NCBI RefSeq assembly: GCF_013978595.1
Contig: NZ_JACDTZ010000002.1
Coordinates: 310,001-374,000, forward strand
From: Corynebacterium haematomassiliense
GTDB lineage: Bacteria; Actinomycetota; Actinomycetes; Mycobacteriales; Mycobacteriaceae
Direction: 5' to 3'
DNA length: 64,000 bases
This document shows, in pieces, positions 40,173 through 48,134 of this stretch. Below the pieces are notes generated by a model that saw nothing but the letters and a program-made list of their open reading frames with translations, searched no databases and was not told the origin of the DNA. The position numbers and the translations under genes were made by a program. How positions within the stretch are numbered: position 1 is the first letter of the stretch; every line of letters starts with the position of its first letter.

Positions 40173-41443
40173 TACTGCGCCACCACCTCCGCCCACATGT
40201 CGGCGAACCCGGGCAGCGTCTTGGCGGTGGTCTCGATGTTTTCCACCTCGACACCGTCCACCACCAGGCCGATGATCGCGCCGGCGGTGGCCATGCGGTG
40301 GTCGTCGTAGGTGTGCCAAGCCCCGCCGCGCATCCGGGCCGGGGTGATGCGCAGCCCGTCGCCGAGCTCCTCGCAGTTGCCGCCCAGTCCGTTGATTTCT
40401 CGTGAGAGCGCGGCCAGGCGGTCGGTTTCGTGGCCGCGCAGGTGGGCGATGCCGGTCAGCTCGCTCGGGGTGGTGGCGCAGGCGGCGATGGCGGCGACGG
40501 TGGGGGCGAGCTCGCCGATGTCGCTCATGTCGATGCGGATGCCGCGCAGGTTGCCGGCCTCCGGGCCGCGCACGCGCAGGGTGTGGCCGGCGCCGGCGGC
40601 CTCCAGCTCCACTTCGCAGCCCATGCGCTCCAGGATGGACTGCATAGTCGCGCCCGGCTGGGTAGTGGTCACCGGCCAGCTCGGGATGCGCACCTCGCCG
40701 CCCGTGACTGCCGCGGCGGCCAGAAACGGCGCGGCGTTGGACAGGTCCGGCTCGACCTCCCAGTGCGTGCCGCGGATTTCCTGCGGCTCCACGGACCAGG
40801 AGCTGGGGGTGGCCTGCACCTCAACGCCGGCGTCTTCCAACATCGCCACGGTCATCTCGATGTGCGGCATCGACGGCAGGGTGCCGCCGGTGTGGCGGAT
40901 CTGCACGCCGCGCTCGAACCGGGGCGCGGCGAGCAGCAGGCCGGAGACGAACTGGGAGGAGCCGGATGCGTCGATCTCCACCGGGCCGCCTTCGGCGCGG
41001 CCGGTGCCGTGGACGGTAAACGGCAGTGCGTCGCCCGCGACGGAAACCCCCAGGGTGCGCAACGCGTCCAGGATGGTGGACATGGGGCGTTTGCGGGCGT
41101 GGGCGTCGCCGTCGAAAAGCACGGGCCCATCCGCGAACGCCGCGACGGGCGGCACGAACCGCATCACGGTGCCCGCCAGGCCGCAGTCGACCTCGGCGGA
41201 GCGCAGCTTGCCCGGGGAGACGCGGATGGTTTCGCCGTCGCGCTCGATGGCGGTGCCCATGGCGCGCAGCGCATCTTCCATCAGGTCCGTGTCGCGCGAG
41301 CGCAGCGCCCCGACGATGGTGGACGGGCCGGCCGCGAGCGCCGACAAAATGTAGGCGCGGTTGGTCATGGATTTGGACCCGGGCACCTTCTGCGTGTGGG
41401 TGATCGGGCTGGGGTGAAACGGCGCAGGCCACATTTCGGTCAT
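40172..41443 (-). CDS. aroA: 3-phosphoshikimate 1-carboxyvinyltransferase (EPSP synthase)
   Basis: Joins shikimate-3-phosphate and phosphoenolpyruvate in the aromatic pathway; the glyphosate target. The 423-residue protein shows [63 protein letters not shown], and the C-terminal [16 protein letters not shown] 41443 is chosen because TATCAT is exactly 7 bases upstream; an ATG at 41452 overlaps that promoter. Confidence 0.95.
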   Translation of the reverse strand: MTEMWPAPFHPSPITHTQKVPGSKSMTNRAYILSALAAGPSTIVGALRSRDTDLMEDALRAMGTAIERDGETIRVSPGKLRSAEVDCGLAGTVMRFVPPVAAFADGPVLFDGDAHARKRPMSTILDALRTLGVSVAGDALPFTVHGTGRAEGGPVEIDASGSSQFVSGLLLAAPRFERGVQIRHTGGTLPSMPHIEMTVAMLEDAGVEVQATPSSWSVEPQEIRGTHWEVEPDLSNAAPFLAAAAVTGGEVRIPSWPVTTTQPGATMQSILERMGCEVELEAAGAGHTLRVRGPEAGNLRGIRIDMSDIGELAPTVAAIAACATTPSELTGIAHLRGHETDRLAALSREINGLGGNCEELGDGLRITPARMRGGAWHTYDDHRMATAGAIIGLVVDGVEVENIETTAKTLPGFADMWAEVVAQ

Positions 41444-41450
41444 GGAAGTC

Positions 41451-41458
41451 ATGATAAT
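41451..41458. promoter_or_regulatory. Overlapping divergent -10 boxes for aroA and the SRAP gene
   Basis: The 8-base ATGATAAT holds TATCAT on the minus strand (7 bases before aroA ATG 41443) and GATAAT on the plus strand (7 bases before ATG 41466). The two leaderless promoters therefore share bases, and their polymerases should exclude each other. Confidence 0.55.
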
Positions 41459-41465
41459 GGAGGGC

Positions 41466-42128
41466 ATGTGCGGACGATTCGTTCTTTTCACGTCAGGCGA
41501 CGACCTTGTGCAGGAGGTGGCGGGCTTGCCCGGCATCGCGGAAGTTGAGGCCCCAGACGGCACCCCGCCGCCGCGCTACAACATCGCGCCCACCCAGCAG
41601 GTGCCGCTGATCAGGGTTGCGGAAAGTGCCGCGCGTATCGACGCCGCGCGGTGGGGCCTGCTGCCCACCTGGAAGAAGGACGAGACCGGCCCGCCGCTAT
41701 TCAACGCCCGGGGCGAGACGGTGGCCGAGAAGCCGTCCTTCCGCAGCGCGTTCAAGGCGCGGCGCGGGCTGATGGTGCTGGACGGCTACTACGAGTGGAA
41801 GCAGACGGAAAGCGGCAAGCAGCCGTACTTCGTGCGCCCGAAAGACGGCATGCTCTACGCCGCCGCGCTGTGGGAGACGGGGCTGGACCGCCTCTCCACC
41901 ACCATGGTCACCACCGAGGCCACGGAGAACATGGCGTGGCTGCACCACCGCCTGCCGCTGTTCTTGCGCGAAGACGAGATCCGCACCTGGGTCGACGGCA
42001 CCCCGGAGGAAGCCCTGGAGCTGGTGCACCCCTCCCGCGTGGCGGAGTCCTTGGTGTGGAACGAGGCGGCCCAGGAGGTGGGCAACACCAGAAACGACTA
42101 CGCGGAGCTGATGGGCGACGCCCGCTAA
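41466..42128 (+). CDS. SOS response-associated peptidase (HMCES/YedK family)
   Basis: Forms a covalent thiazolidine crosslink with abasic sites in single-stranded DNA, shielding them. The 220-residue protein begins MCGRF, so Cys2 is exposed after Met removal, as catalysis needs. Other active-site parts are [23 protein letters not shown] (Glu) and HHRLPLFL (His). This catalysis requires the ATG at 41466; longer starts would bury Cys2. Confidence 0.94.
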   Translation: MCGRFVLFTSGDDLVQEVAGLPGIAEVEAPDGTPPPRYNIAPTQQVPLIRVAESAARIDAARWGLLPTWKKDETGPPLFNARGETVAEKPSFRSAFKARRGLMVLDGYYEWKQTESGKQPYFVRPKDGMLYAAALWETGLDRLSTTMVTTEATENMAWLHHRLPLFLREDEIRTWVDGTPEEALELVHPSRVAESLVWNEAAQEVGNTRNDYAELMGDAR

Positions 42129-42145
42129 GGCCGCGGGCGCCGAAG

Positions 42146-42610
42146 CTACGGAGCACTGATTGGCGCGAACTCCGCCCTGGTCAGCTCCGCCAAGTCGCGC
42201 GGTGCGAGGCGGGCGGACAAGCCGCGCTGGCCGGCGGAGACGGTGACGGCGGGCAGGTCGGCCACGGAGGCGTCGATAAGCGTTGCAAGCTTGTGCATCG
42301 TGCCAAGCGGAGAGATGCCGCCGACGACGTAGCCGGTAGCGCGCTGCGCTTTGGCCGGATCTGCCATCTCCGCGCGCTTCCAGCCGAGCGCTTTCGCCGC
42401 GGCCTTTAAGGAAAGGTGCCCGGCCACCGGCACGCAGCAGATGGCAAGATCGCGCTCGTGGGCGACGACCAACGTCTTTAACACCGCGGCCGGATCCAAA
42501 CCGAGCTCGGCCGCAGAATGCTCGCCGAAGTGGTCTTGGCTGGGGGAGTAGGTGAGCACCTCGTGGTCGGTGCCTTTCAGTGCCGTCAATGCGCGGGTTT
42601 TCTCGGCCAT
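42146..42610 (-). CDS. ybaK: Cys-tRNA(Pro)/Cys-tRNA(Cys) deacylase, YbaK family
   Basis: Clears mischarged Cys-tRNA(Pro). The 154-residue YbaK/EbsC-type protein has [25 protein letters not shown], the conserved lysine region [11 protein letters not shown] and the family signature [14 protein letters not shown] 42610 lies 6 bases after TACCCT (leaderless). It is divergent from sigH. Confidence 0.92.
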   Translation of the reverse strand: MAEKTRALTALKGTDHEVLTYSPSQDHFGEHSAAELGLDPAAVLKTLVVAHERDLAICCVPVAGHLSLKAAAKALGWKRAEMADPAKAQRATGYVVGGISPLGTMHKLATLIDASVADLPAVTVSAGQRGLSARLAPRDLAELTRAEFAPISAP

Positions 42611-42616
42611 GGCCAC

Positions 42617-42622
42617 AGGGTA
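42617..42622 (-). promoter_or_regulatory. -10 box for the YbaK-type gene
   Basis: TACCCT on the minus strand, 6 bases before ATG 42610. Confidence 0.4.
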
Positions 42623-42642
42623 GCGCGCGCAGAAGGTGGCCC

Positions 42643-42648
42643 TACAAT
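42643..42648 (+). promoter_or_regulatory. -10 box for sigH (leaderless)
   Basis: TACAAT, exactly 7 bases before ATG 42656. It overlaps the alternative ATG at 42647, which argues against that start. Confidence 0.55.
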
Positions 42649-42655
42649 GGCTCAC

Positions 42656-43294
42656 ATGCCCGAAACCGAGCCAGACGCAGGCGTGAGCGATGACCTGAAG
42701 GCGCGCTTCAACGAGGAAGCGATGCCGCTTTTGGACCAGCTGTACGGCGGCGCGCTGCGCATGACGCGCAACCCGCAGGACGCCGAGGACCTGGTGCAGG
42801 AGACCTATTTAAAGGCCTACAAAAACTTCGGCAGTTTCACCCCCGGCACCAACCTCAAGGCGTGGCTGTACCGGATTATGACGAACACGTACATCAACTC
42901 CTACCGCAAGAAGCAGCGCCGCCCGCTGGAAACCTCCGCGGACGAGGTGACGGACAACCAGCTTTACACCTCCAGCTCGCACGACTCCACCGGCCTGGAG
43001 TCCGCGGAGGTGGAGGCGCTGAAAGCCATGCCGAACTCGCGGATCTCGGAGGCGCTCAACGCGTTGAACGAGGACTACCGCATGGTGGTCTACTACGCGG
43101 ATGTGGAGGGGATGGCCTACAAGGAGATCGCGGATGTGATGGACATTCCCATCGGCACCGTGATGAGCCGGCTGCACCGGGGAAGAAAACAGCTCCGCGG
43201 GATGTTGAAGGACGTGGCGAAGGAACGCGGCATCGGCCTCGACCACGCTGACATGGCGGATGCCGCCGGCAAACAGGACGCGAAGGAGAAGTAA
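42656..43294 (+). CDS. sigH: ECF sigma factor SigH
   Basis: Directs the disulfide, heat and oxidative stress regulon (thioredoxin, Clp, whcE, mycothiol genes). The 212-residue protein has sigma region 2 ([40 protein letters not shown]) and region 4 ([34 protein letters not shown]). The next gene, its anti-sigma factor, starts within the stop codon (TAATG). Confidence 0.96.
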   Translation: MPETEPDAGVSDDLKARFNEEAMPLLDQLYGGALRMTRNPQDAEDLVQETYLKAYKNFGSFTPGTNLKAWLYRIMTNTYINSYRKKQRRPLETSADEVTDNQLYTSSSHDSTGLESAEVEALKAMPNSRISEALNALNEDYRMVVYYADVEGMAYKEIADVMDIPIGTVMSRLHRGRKQLRGMLKDVAKERGIGLDHADMADAAGKQDAKEK

Positions 43295-43572
43295 TGTCCA
43301 CCGGACACACCCACACCGACGCTCACGGCTGCGACGCCACCCACCGTTTGTTGTGCGAGCTGTTCGATGCCGACACTGCGCCTGAGCGCCGCGAGGAAAT
43401 CAAGAACGACCTGGCGTCCTGCCCGGAGTGCCTGGCCGTCGCCCAGTCTGAGCGCGACGTGCGCGCCATGGTGCGCGAGTGCTGCGGCCCCGCGAAGGCC
43501 CCGGAGCCGTTGCGCCAGCGCATCATCGCCTCCATTACCACGGTGAGCTACACCGAAGTTCGCTATAGATAA
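43294..43572 (+). CDS. rshA: Zinc-containing anti-sigma factor RshA
   Basis: Binds SigH and releases it when its zinc cysteines are oxidised. The 92-residue protein carries the ZAS elements: a first His/Cys region (HRLLCELFD) and the CxxC pair in LASCPECLAVAQSER, with a later CC pair (MVRECCGPAKAPEP). It is coupled to sigH by one-base overlap and followed by an intrinsic terminator. Confidence 0.93.
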   Translation: MSTGHTHTDAHGCDATHRLLCELFDADTAPERREEIKNDLASCPECLAVAQSERDVRAMVRECCGPAKAPEPLRQRIIASITTVSYTEVRYR

Positions 43573-43586
43573 GGCCTCTGTTTCCC

Positions 43587-43615
43587 GCCCGCAGCCTGTA
43601 GGTTGCGGGCTTTTT
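43587..43615 (+). terminator. Intrinsic terminator after rshA
   Basis: GCCCGCAGCCT (43587-43597) pairs with AGGTTGCGGGC (43600-43610), with one mismatch, followed by TTTTT. Confidence 0.85.
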
Positions 43616-44105
43616 GCTTTGCGACGGCGTCCTGCCGCCGCAGCGGGGGTAAAGAACGGGGGTAGTGGGGGTTTCCGGATTGCTGAACAATCTGCGGATC
43701 ATTGAACAATCCAGGGGTTTTCGGGGGATTCTGGGGGGAAACCACCAAATCTGAGAGAGTATGAATTGTATGGTCAACCGGAACATGCAGGTAGACGCGA
43801 GATTAGTGAAATCTATGCAGAAAAACACCTTAACGTGCATAAAATGCAGTGATAGTGGATTGTTGAACCATCCGCGCGCGATTGCAGTTTGATCGTTGAA
43901 CAATACTGACGAAACCCCGGAACGCGCCCCGGATTGATGAACAATCCGCAGCTAGGAACGGGTGGAAACGTTGAACAATCCGGAAAGAATGTTCAACGAT
44001 TTACGGAGTTTTTCAGCCTGGCGGCGAGCGGTTTACCTGCGCATATTCGGCGCATAAACTCATGGATGTCACAAAGAGAAAAACACACACCAAGGAGTCA
44101 CCGAG
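43616..44105. other. 490-base intergenic region with a palindrome array
   Basis: No credible gene lies here. The middle (about 43740-43860) is unusually A+T rich, with ATGCAG words and the dyad AGATT-agtga-AATCT. Seven GGATTGTTGAACAATCC-like palindromes lie around it (next entry). A possible -10 for the metzincin gene (CATAAACT) is near 44052. Confidence 0.6.
43677..44002. repeat. Seven copies of the 17-bp palindrome GGATTGTTGAACAATCC
   Basis: Copies, with 0-4 changes or trimmed ends, start at 43677, 43696, 43857, 43891, 43931, 43967 and (inverted) 43988. The consensus is itself palindromic. Between pairs lie G-runs such as CCAGGGGTTTTCGGGGG and, inverted, CGAAACCCCGG, like the core of the other spacer elements. 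The array fills the promoter region of the metzincin gene. Confidence 0.7.
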
Positions 44106-45446
44106 ATGCGAGCAGCATTCCGAAACACCATCGCCGCAGCAGTTGCCGCAGCCATCGCCATCTCCGGCGCCGACGTCGCACACGCCGCCCAAGAGATCGA
44201 GCTCGCACCGGTGCGCACCAACACCGCCACCCTCGTTGACTCCGACGGCGACGGCCTGCCGGACATCTGGGAAGAGCAAGGCGTCGTCCTCGCCGACGGC
44301 ACCGAGATCCCCCTGCCGGATTGGGGCGCGGACCCCGAACGCCCGGATCTGTTCATGCAGCTGAACTGGATGTCGTCGGAATACGACACCTTGAAGTGCG
44401 ACACCCACGCGGCACGCGAGTGCGCCAACGCCAACCGCACCTCCTACGCCCCGTCGACGCAGAGCCTGGACGATTTAGTGGACCTGTTTGCCGACCACGG
44501 CATTAGCCTGCACATCGACGCTGGCGAGCACTACACCAACATCCCCAACTACTCCGACGCCCACGGCGGCGAGACGCTAGAGTACCGCGATTCGTACTTT
44601 GACCCGAGCAAGTTTGAGGCGTTCCAGCTCATTAACACCATCAACAACCTTGGTGACCGCGCCAACATCTTCCGCCCCGGTGTGCTGGGCGATAGGATGC
44701 GCGCCGGCTCCAACGCCACGGGCCTGTCGCTGGTGGGCGATAACTCCTTCTACGTGGCCAACCCAGGCGGCATGGCAAACGCTGAGCAGGTGCGAAACAC
44801 CATCCTGCACGAGTTCGGCCACACCCTGGGTCTGCGCCACTGGGGCGCACAAGAGTTCGTCCGCGACATTGTGGAAGGTTCCCCGATGCAGGCCGGCTAC
44901 CAGTCGGTGATGAACTACGACCATCAGTTTGACTACTTCAACTACTCCGAGCAGGGCTACTTCGCCGACACCCCGGCAGGCAAGGTCTTCGTTCCGGCGG
45001 ACTGGGACAAGCTCCAGATGGCCAACACCCGCATCGGCGCCTACGCCGAGTCCATCGGCGCCCGCGTTGACATCGCCGACAAGGCTGAGGTCGAGGAGAT
45101 CGAGCAGCCGGAGGAGGTCGTCGAGGTTGAGAAGCCGGAGCCTGTCGAGGTTGCCGACGTGCACGAGATGGTCGAGCTGGTCCCGGCCGAGGAAATCGCC
45201 GACGAGCCGGCTGCCGAGGCCGAGGCTCAGCCGGGTGTCGTCCCCGCCAAGGCGGAGCAGCCGGTGAAGGACGATCCGAAGGTCGAAGCGAAAGCCGAGG
45301 CCAAGGTCAAGGTTGAGGTCAAGCCCGCCAAGGCTGAGGCTCCCAAGCAGGCTGACAGCCAGGTCAACGTCGCGGCCATCATCGGCGGTGTCGTCGCAGC
45401 CCTAGCAGCCCTGGGCATCGGCGCAGCATTCCTCGCAATGCGCTAA
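44106..45446 (+). CDS. Secreted, membrane-anchored metzincin metalloprotease
   Basis: A 446-residue surface protease candidate. A signal peptide (about 1-27, cleavage after AHA) is followed by a calcium-binding thrombospondin-type loop DSDGDGLPDIWE (about 45-57), then a zinc site HEFGHTLGLRHWG (HExxHxxGxxH) and a Met-turn SVMNYDHQ. The C-terminal third is rich in Glu, Lys, Pro and Ala, spanning the wall, and ends in a membrane helix (VAAIIGGVVAALAALGIGAAF in part). The ATG follows AAGGAG. Substrate unknown; cleavage of host or cell-surface proteins is possible. Confidence 0.88.
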   Translation: MRAAFRNTIAAAVAAAIAISGADVAHAAQEIELAPVRTNTATLVDSDGDGLPDIWEEQGVVLADGTEIPLPDWGADPERPDLFMQLNWMSSEYDTLKCDTHAARECANANRTSYAPSTQSLDDLVDLFADHGISLHIDAGEHYTNIPNYSDAHGGETLEYRDSYFDPSKFEAFQLINTINNLGDRANIFRPGVLGDRMRAGSNATGLSLVGDNSFYVANPGGMANAEQVRNTILHEFGHTLGLRHWGAQEFVRDIVEGSPMQAGYQSVMNYDHQFDYFNYSEQGYFADTPAGKVFVPADWDKLQMANTRIGAYAESIGARVDIADKAEVEEIEQPEEVVEVEKPEPVEVADVHEMVELVPAEEIADEPAAEAEAQPGVVPAKAEQPVKDDPKVEAKAEAKVKVEVKPAKAEAPKQADSQVNVAAIIGGVVAALAALGIGAAFLAMR

Positions 45447-45476
45447 GAGTAAGGCTGGCCGGTAGGTAGAAACCAA

Positions 45477-45513
45477 CAAGCGGGCCCTTCCCGAAATGGG
45501 AAGGGCCCGCTTG
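45477..45513. terminator. Bidirectional terminator
   Basis: CAAGCGGGCCCTTCCC and its perfect complement flank the loop GAAAT. It lies between the metzincin and bL37 genes and serves both. Confidence 0.85.
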
Positions 45514-45533
45514 CTACTTCGTTTTACCGCGCT

Positions 45534-45608
45534 TTAAGAGTTGGGGCGCTTACCGCGGTTCGCGCTCTTCTTACGACGGTCCTTGCGCTTGCGACCACGC
45601 TTGCTCAT
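45534..45608 (-). CDS. Ribosomal protein bL37 (24 residues)
   Basis: A 24-residue, extremely basic peptide: MSKRGRKRKDRRKKSANRGK then RPNS. It is preceded by a perfect AAAGGAGG. Size, composition and position between rshA and whiB1 match the small actinobacterial 50S protein bL37 described in Mycobacterium smegmatis. It is easily missed by automated gene calling. Confidence 0.85.
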   Translation of the reverse strand: MSKRGRKRKDRRKKSANRGKRPNS

Positions 45609-45692
45609 GGGGGCCTCCTTTGGATATGGGTACCGGTTACAGATGTTCCACTGTATAGCCCTGCACTGCTGGCAAGGTAATCCGGCGGAGTT

Positions 45693-45956
45693 TTACGCCG
45701 ACAGGCGTGCGCGGTTGCGGGCGCGGGCCTTGTTGCGGCGCTTGAGCGCGCGGCGCTCCTCCTCGGACAGACCGCCCCAGACGCCGGCGTCCTGGCCGGT
45801 CTCCAGTGCCCACTTCAGGCACTGGGAGGTGACGGGGCAGCGGTGGCAGACCAGCTTGGCCTGCGCGATCTGGCTCAGTGCCGGGCCGGAGTTACCGACG
45901 GGGAAGAACAGTTCCGGGTCCTCGTCGCGGCAAATAGCTTCGTGGCGCCAATCCAT
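45693..45956 (-). CDS. whcE: WhiB1-type iron-sulfur regulator
   Basis: An 87-residue WhiB protein; WhiB1 of mycobacteria is an NO-sensitive essential regulator and C. glutamicum WhcE is linked to oxidative stress. Cluster cysteines are in EAICRDED, LVCHRCPVTSQC; the turn is GVWGGLSEEERRALKRR, and the tail is basic (ARARNRARLSA). ATG 45956 follows AAAGGAG. Close to sigH, which controls whcE in C. glutamicum. Confidence 0.94.
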   Translation of the reverse strand: MDWRHEAICRDEDPELFFPVGNSGPALSQIAQAKLVCHRCPVTSQCLKWALETGQDAGVWGGLSEEERRALKRRNKARARNRARLSA

Positions 45957-46409
45957 GATGGTGACTCTCCTTTAAATGGTGTGGGTTGAATCCATGTGCA
46001 ATTACGTGCGCACCACAAACACCCGCATTTGGCGGATGCGTTGCAAACGAAGTTTGATTCCTGGTGCCGGGCGGAGTGTCCCGTTGGATGCGGGACCCGT
46101 CTTCCGGTTTACCGGGCGTTAACCCTGTGGTGGCTTAGGGTTAAGGGCTGTGTAACCAGCCCGTTGTTTTTGCTACCCGGAAATAATGGCATGTTCACCT
46201 ACACCGCGCTAGGGGTGCGTGCCAAATTGTGACGGGAATCATAGAATCTAACACTGCTTTCGTCGGCCGGGGTTGGGTGCGGGGTGCGTCCGGAGGGCGT
46301 CGACAAGCAATGTGACCTGCAGAAAGGCTAGCACCCTTCGAGATAGGCTACCGTCAAATCGCGCAACGCAAATGGGAGCGCAAGCCGGTGGGGCCTAGAC
46401 TGCTTCGAT
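45957..46409. other. 453-base divergent intergenic region
   Basis: No gene found. It holds an inverted repeat TTAACCCT (46119-46126) / AGGGTTAA (46137-46144), immediately followed by a hairpin-like GGGCTG...CAGCCC (about 46147-46164). I could not identify a clear SigH-type promoter (GGAA-GTT) for whcE, although one is expected. Confidence 0.45.
46396..46401 (+). promoter_or_regulatory. -10 box for the four-helix membrane gene
   Basis: TAGACT, 8 bases before GTG 46410 (leaderless). Confidence 0.5.
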
Positions 46410-46886
46410 GTGGAAACCAACAACAACCCCGCCCCGAATAGGTCCGAAGTTGCGCATGGAACCGTGCCCGCAGTGATGCGTTTCAGCGCAGTGGTGGTGC
46501 TTCTGCAGTGCGCCGCGATGTTCATCTACGCGGCCTCTTTGATCGTCTCCCAGTTCACCGAGCACACATCGACGCTGGAATCGGACTCCCCCGCAGCGAA
46601 CTACGTCAACATCGGCACCGCGACGTTCCTTGCGATCATCTTCGGCTACATCGCCTACGCCGCGGTGAGCACGCTGAAAGGCAACCCCCGCGCCACCGGC
46701 GCGATCGTGCTGGTGGAAGCGATACTGGCGGGCGTGGCCGTGTACATGTTCCGCGGCGGCGTGCCGCTGCTGGGCGCGGCGACGCTGGCGTCCGCGGTGC
46801 TCGCGCTCATCGGCATCTTCCACCCGGCCACACGCGAGTACAACGAGGCGCGCTACGCGCAACGCAAAGCGCGGCGCACCCAGTAG
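46410..46886 (+). CDS. Four-helix membrane protein
   Basis: A 158-residue integral membrane protein with four predicted helices (about 22-45, 63-85, 95-112, 115-135), including FSAVVVLLQCAAMFIYAASL and FLAIIFGYIAYAAVSTL. Short basic C-terminal tail (RYAQRKARRTQ). No family recognised beyond conserved actinobacterial hypothetical. Converges on the next gene with a 36-base gap that holds nothing notable. Confidence 0.82.
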   Translation: METNNNPAPNRSEVAHGTVPAVMRFSAVVVLLQCAAMFIYAASLIVSQFTEHTSTLESDSPAANYVNIGTATFLAIIFGYIAYAAVSTLKGNPRATGAIVLVEAILAGVAVYMFRGGVPLLGAATLASAVLALIGIFHPATREYNEARYAQRKARRTQ

Positions 46887-46922
46887 AGCGCCGCGCTAGG
46901 GGGAGGGGGTAAGGCCGTTTGT

Positions 46923-48134
46923 TTAGGTGTTGGCCTTCAACACAACAACTTCGTCTCCGCGCTTTTCCACCACGGTGGCACCGGCGGAAGAGATGTGCAC
47001 CGGGCCGGAGTAGTCGCCGCGGTCGACTGGGATGATCTTGTCCACGGCGTTTTTATCCCAATCCACCACGGCAATGCCGCTGTCGGAGGCGTAGAGCAGC
47101 TTTTCACCGGCGGAAAAGCCCGTGCCCAGCGCGCCCTGGAACACACCGGTGACGGCGAGCGCCGCGGGCTCCATCAGCAGCAGGGAGTTGTTCTCCCAGT
47201 ACGTCATGTGGTGTGGTAGGTCAGCCACAGGCAGATTCTTCACAATGCCGTCTGGGCCAAGCTCGGGGCTGTCCATCTGCGGCACTGACGAGGAGCTGAT
47301 GTTGGTGCCCTCCTTGTCGTAACCGCGGACCTCGGAGGTCGTCGGGTCGTAGACCGCAGCGGCATCCTGCGAGATGGACACCAAGTACGCGTCCGGGCTG
47401 ATCTCCACGTCGGCGACAACTTCGGGCTTGCGCGAATCTTCCGGGGTGGCTTCCTGCAGGCGCAAATACGCGCCGTCGTCGCATATTTCGGTGACGGCCA
47501 CAAGCTCCGTGCGGGTCAGCGCGGAGGTGATGGTGCACTCGTTGGGCTGCATGTCCGGCTCCTGCTTCGCCTCCACATAGCCGTATTCCACGGTGCGCAC
47601 CAGGTCGGAGCGCCACACCTCGGCGCGCTGGGAGCTGGCGTAGCCCACCCGGTCGTTCGACGCCAAGCGCACCACGTTGTCCGGCGCGCTAGCCGAGCGG
47701 GTGCCGGCGTACTTGCCGGTCTTCGCGTCGATGGCAACCACGTCGCCGCAGCCCGCGTTGTCGCGGTAGGTGGCCACAACCTTGCCCCAGGCCTGGTCCA
47801 CCAGGCACAGCTCGTTGGGACGCTCGTACGTCCACGCCGTCTCACCCTCCGGGGTAGTGGCGGTGAGCGTGTGGTCGTTGTACGTGATCACCATGCCGCT
47901 GGCCACCAGCGGCTGGTCGCGGCCGGACGTGTCCGGCAGGGAAAAGCCTTCGCTGAAAGACCTCGGCACCACGGCGAGTTGCCCGTAGTCCTGGTGTTCT
48001 TCCTGGGCAGAATCCAGGTGCGCGTCGCGCGCGGGGGCGGTGAAAAAGGCGGTGCCCAGCAGCAGCGCTGAGACACCTGCGATCACTCCGGTAGCGATCA
48101 GGTCGCCGCGGGTGCGACGCAGGGGAGAATTCAT
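46923..48134 (-). CDS. Membrane-anchored beta-propeller-like protein (Rv3212-like)
   Basis: A 403-residue protein with an N-terminal membrane helix (LIATGVIAGVSALLLGTAFF) and an extracytoplasmic domain with propeller-like repeats: VASGMVITYNDHTLTATTPE, DVVAIDAKTGKYAGTR, SISQDAAAVYDPTTSEVRGY, KLLYASDSGIAVVDWDKNA. Several Cys residues may form disulfides. Function unknown; the same gene follows rhlE in mycobacteria as I recall. Its ATG overlaps the rhlE stop codon by 4 bases. Confidence 0.82.
   Translation of the reverse strand: MNSPLRRTRGDLIATGVIAGVSALLLGTAFFTAPARDAHLDSAQEEHQDYGQLAVVPRSFSEGFSLPDTSGRDQPLVASGMVITYNDHTLTATTPEGETAWTYERPNELCLVDQAWGKVVATYRDNAGCGDVVAIDAKTGKYAGTRSASAPDNVVRLASNDRVGYASSQRAEVWRSDLVRTVEYGYVEAKQEPDMQPNECTITSALTRTELVAVTEICDDGAYLRLQEATPEDSRKPEVVADVEISPDAYLVSISQDAAAVYDPTTSEVRGYDKEGTNISSSSVPQMDSPELGPDGIVKNLPVADLPHHMTYWENNSLLLMEPAALAVTGVFQGALGTGFSAGEKLLYASDSGIAVVDWDKNAVDKIIPVDRGDYSGPVHISSAGATVVEKRGDEVVVLKANT

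Noticed and set aside
43677..44002. The TTGAACAAT array as a CRISPR array
   Set aside because: Repeats are 17 bp, palindromic, unevenly spaced and in both orientations; no cas genes are present.
46020..46070. tRNA-like GTTTGATTCC sequence
   Set aside because: No acceptor stem, anticodon arm or CCA-proximal pairing can be drawn around it.
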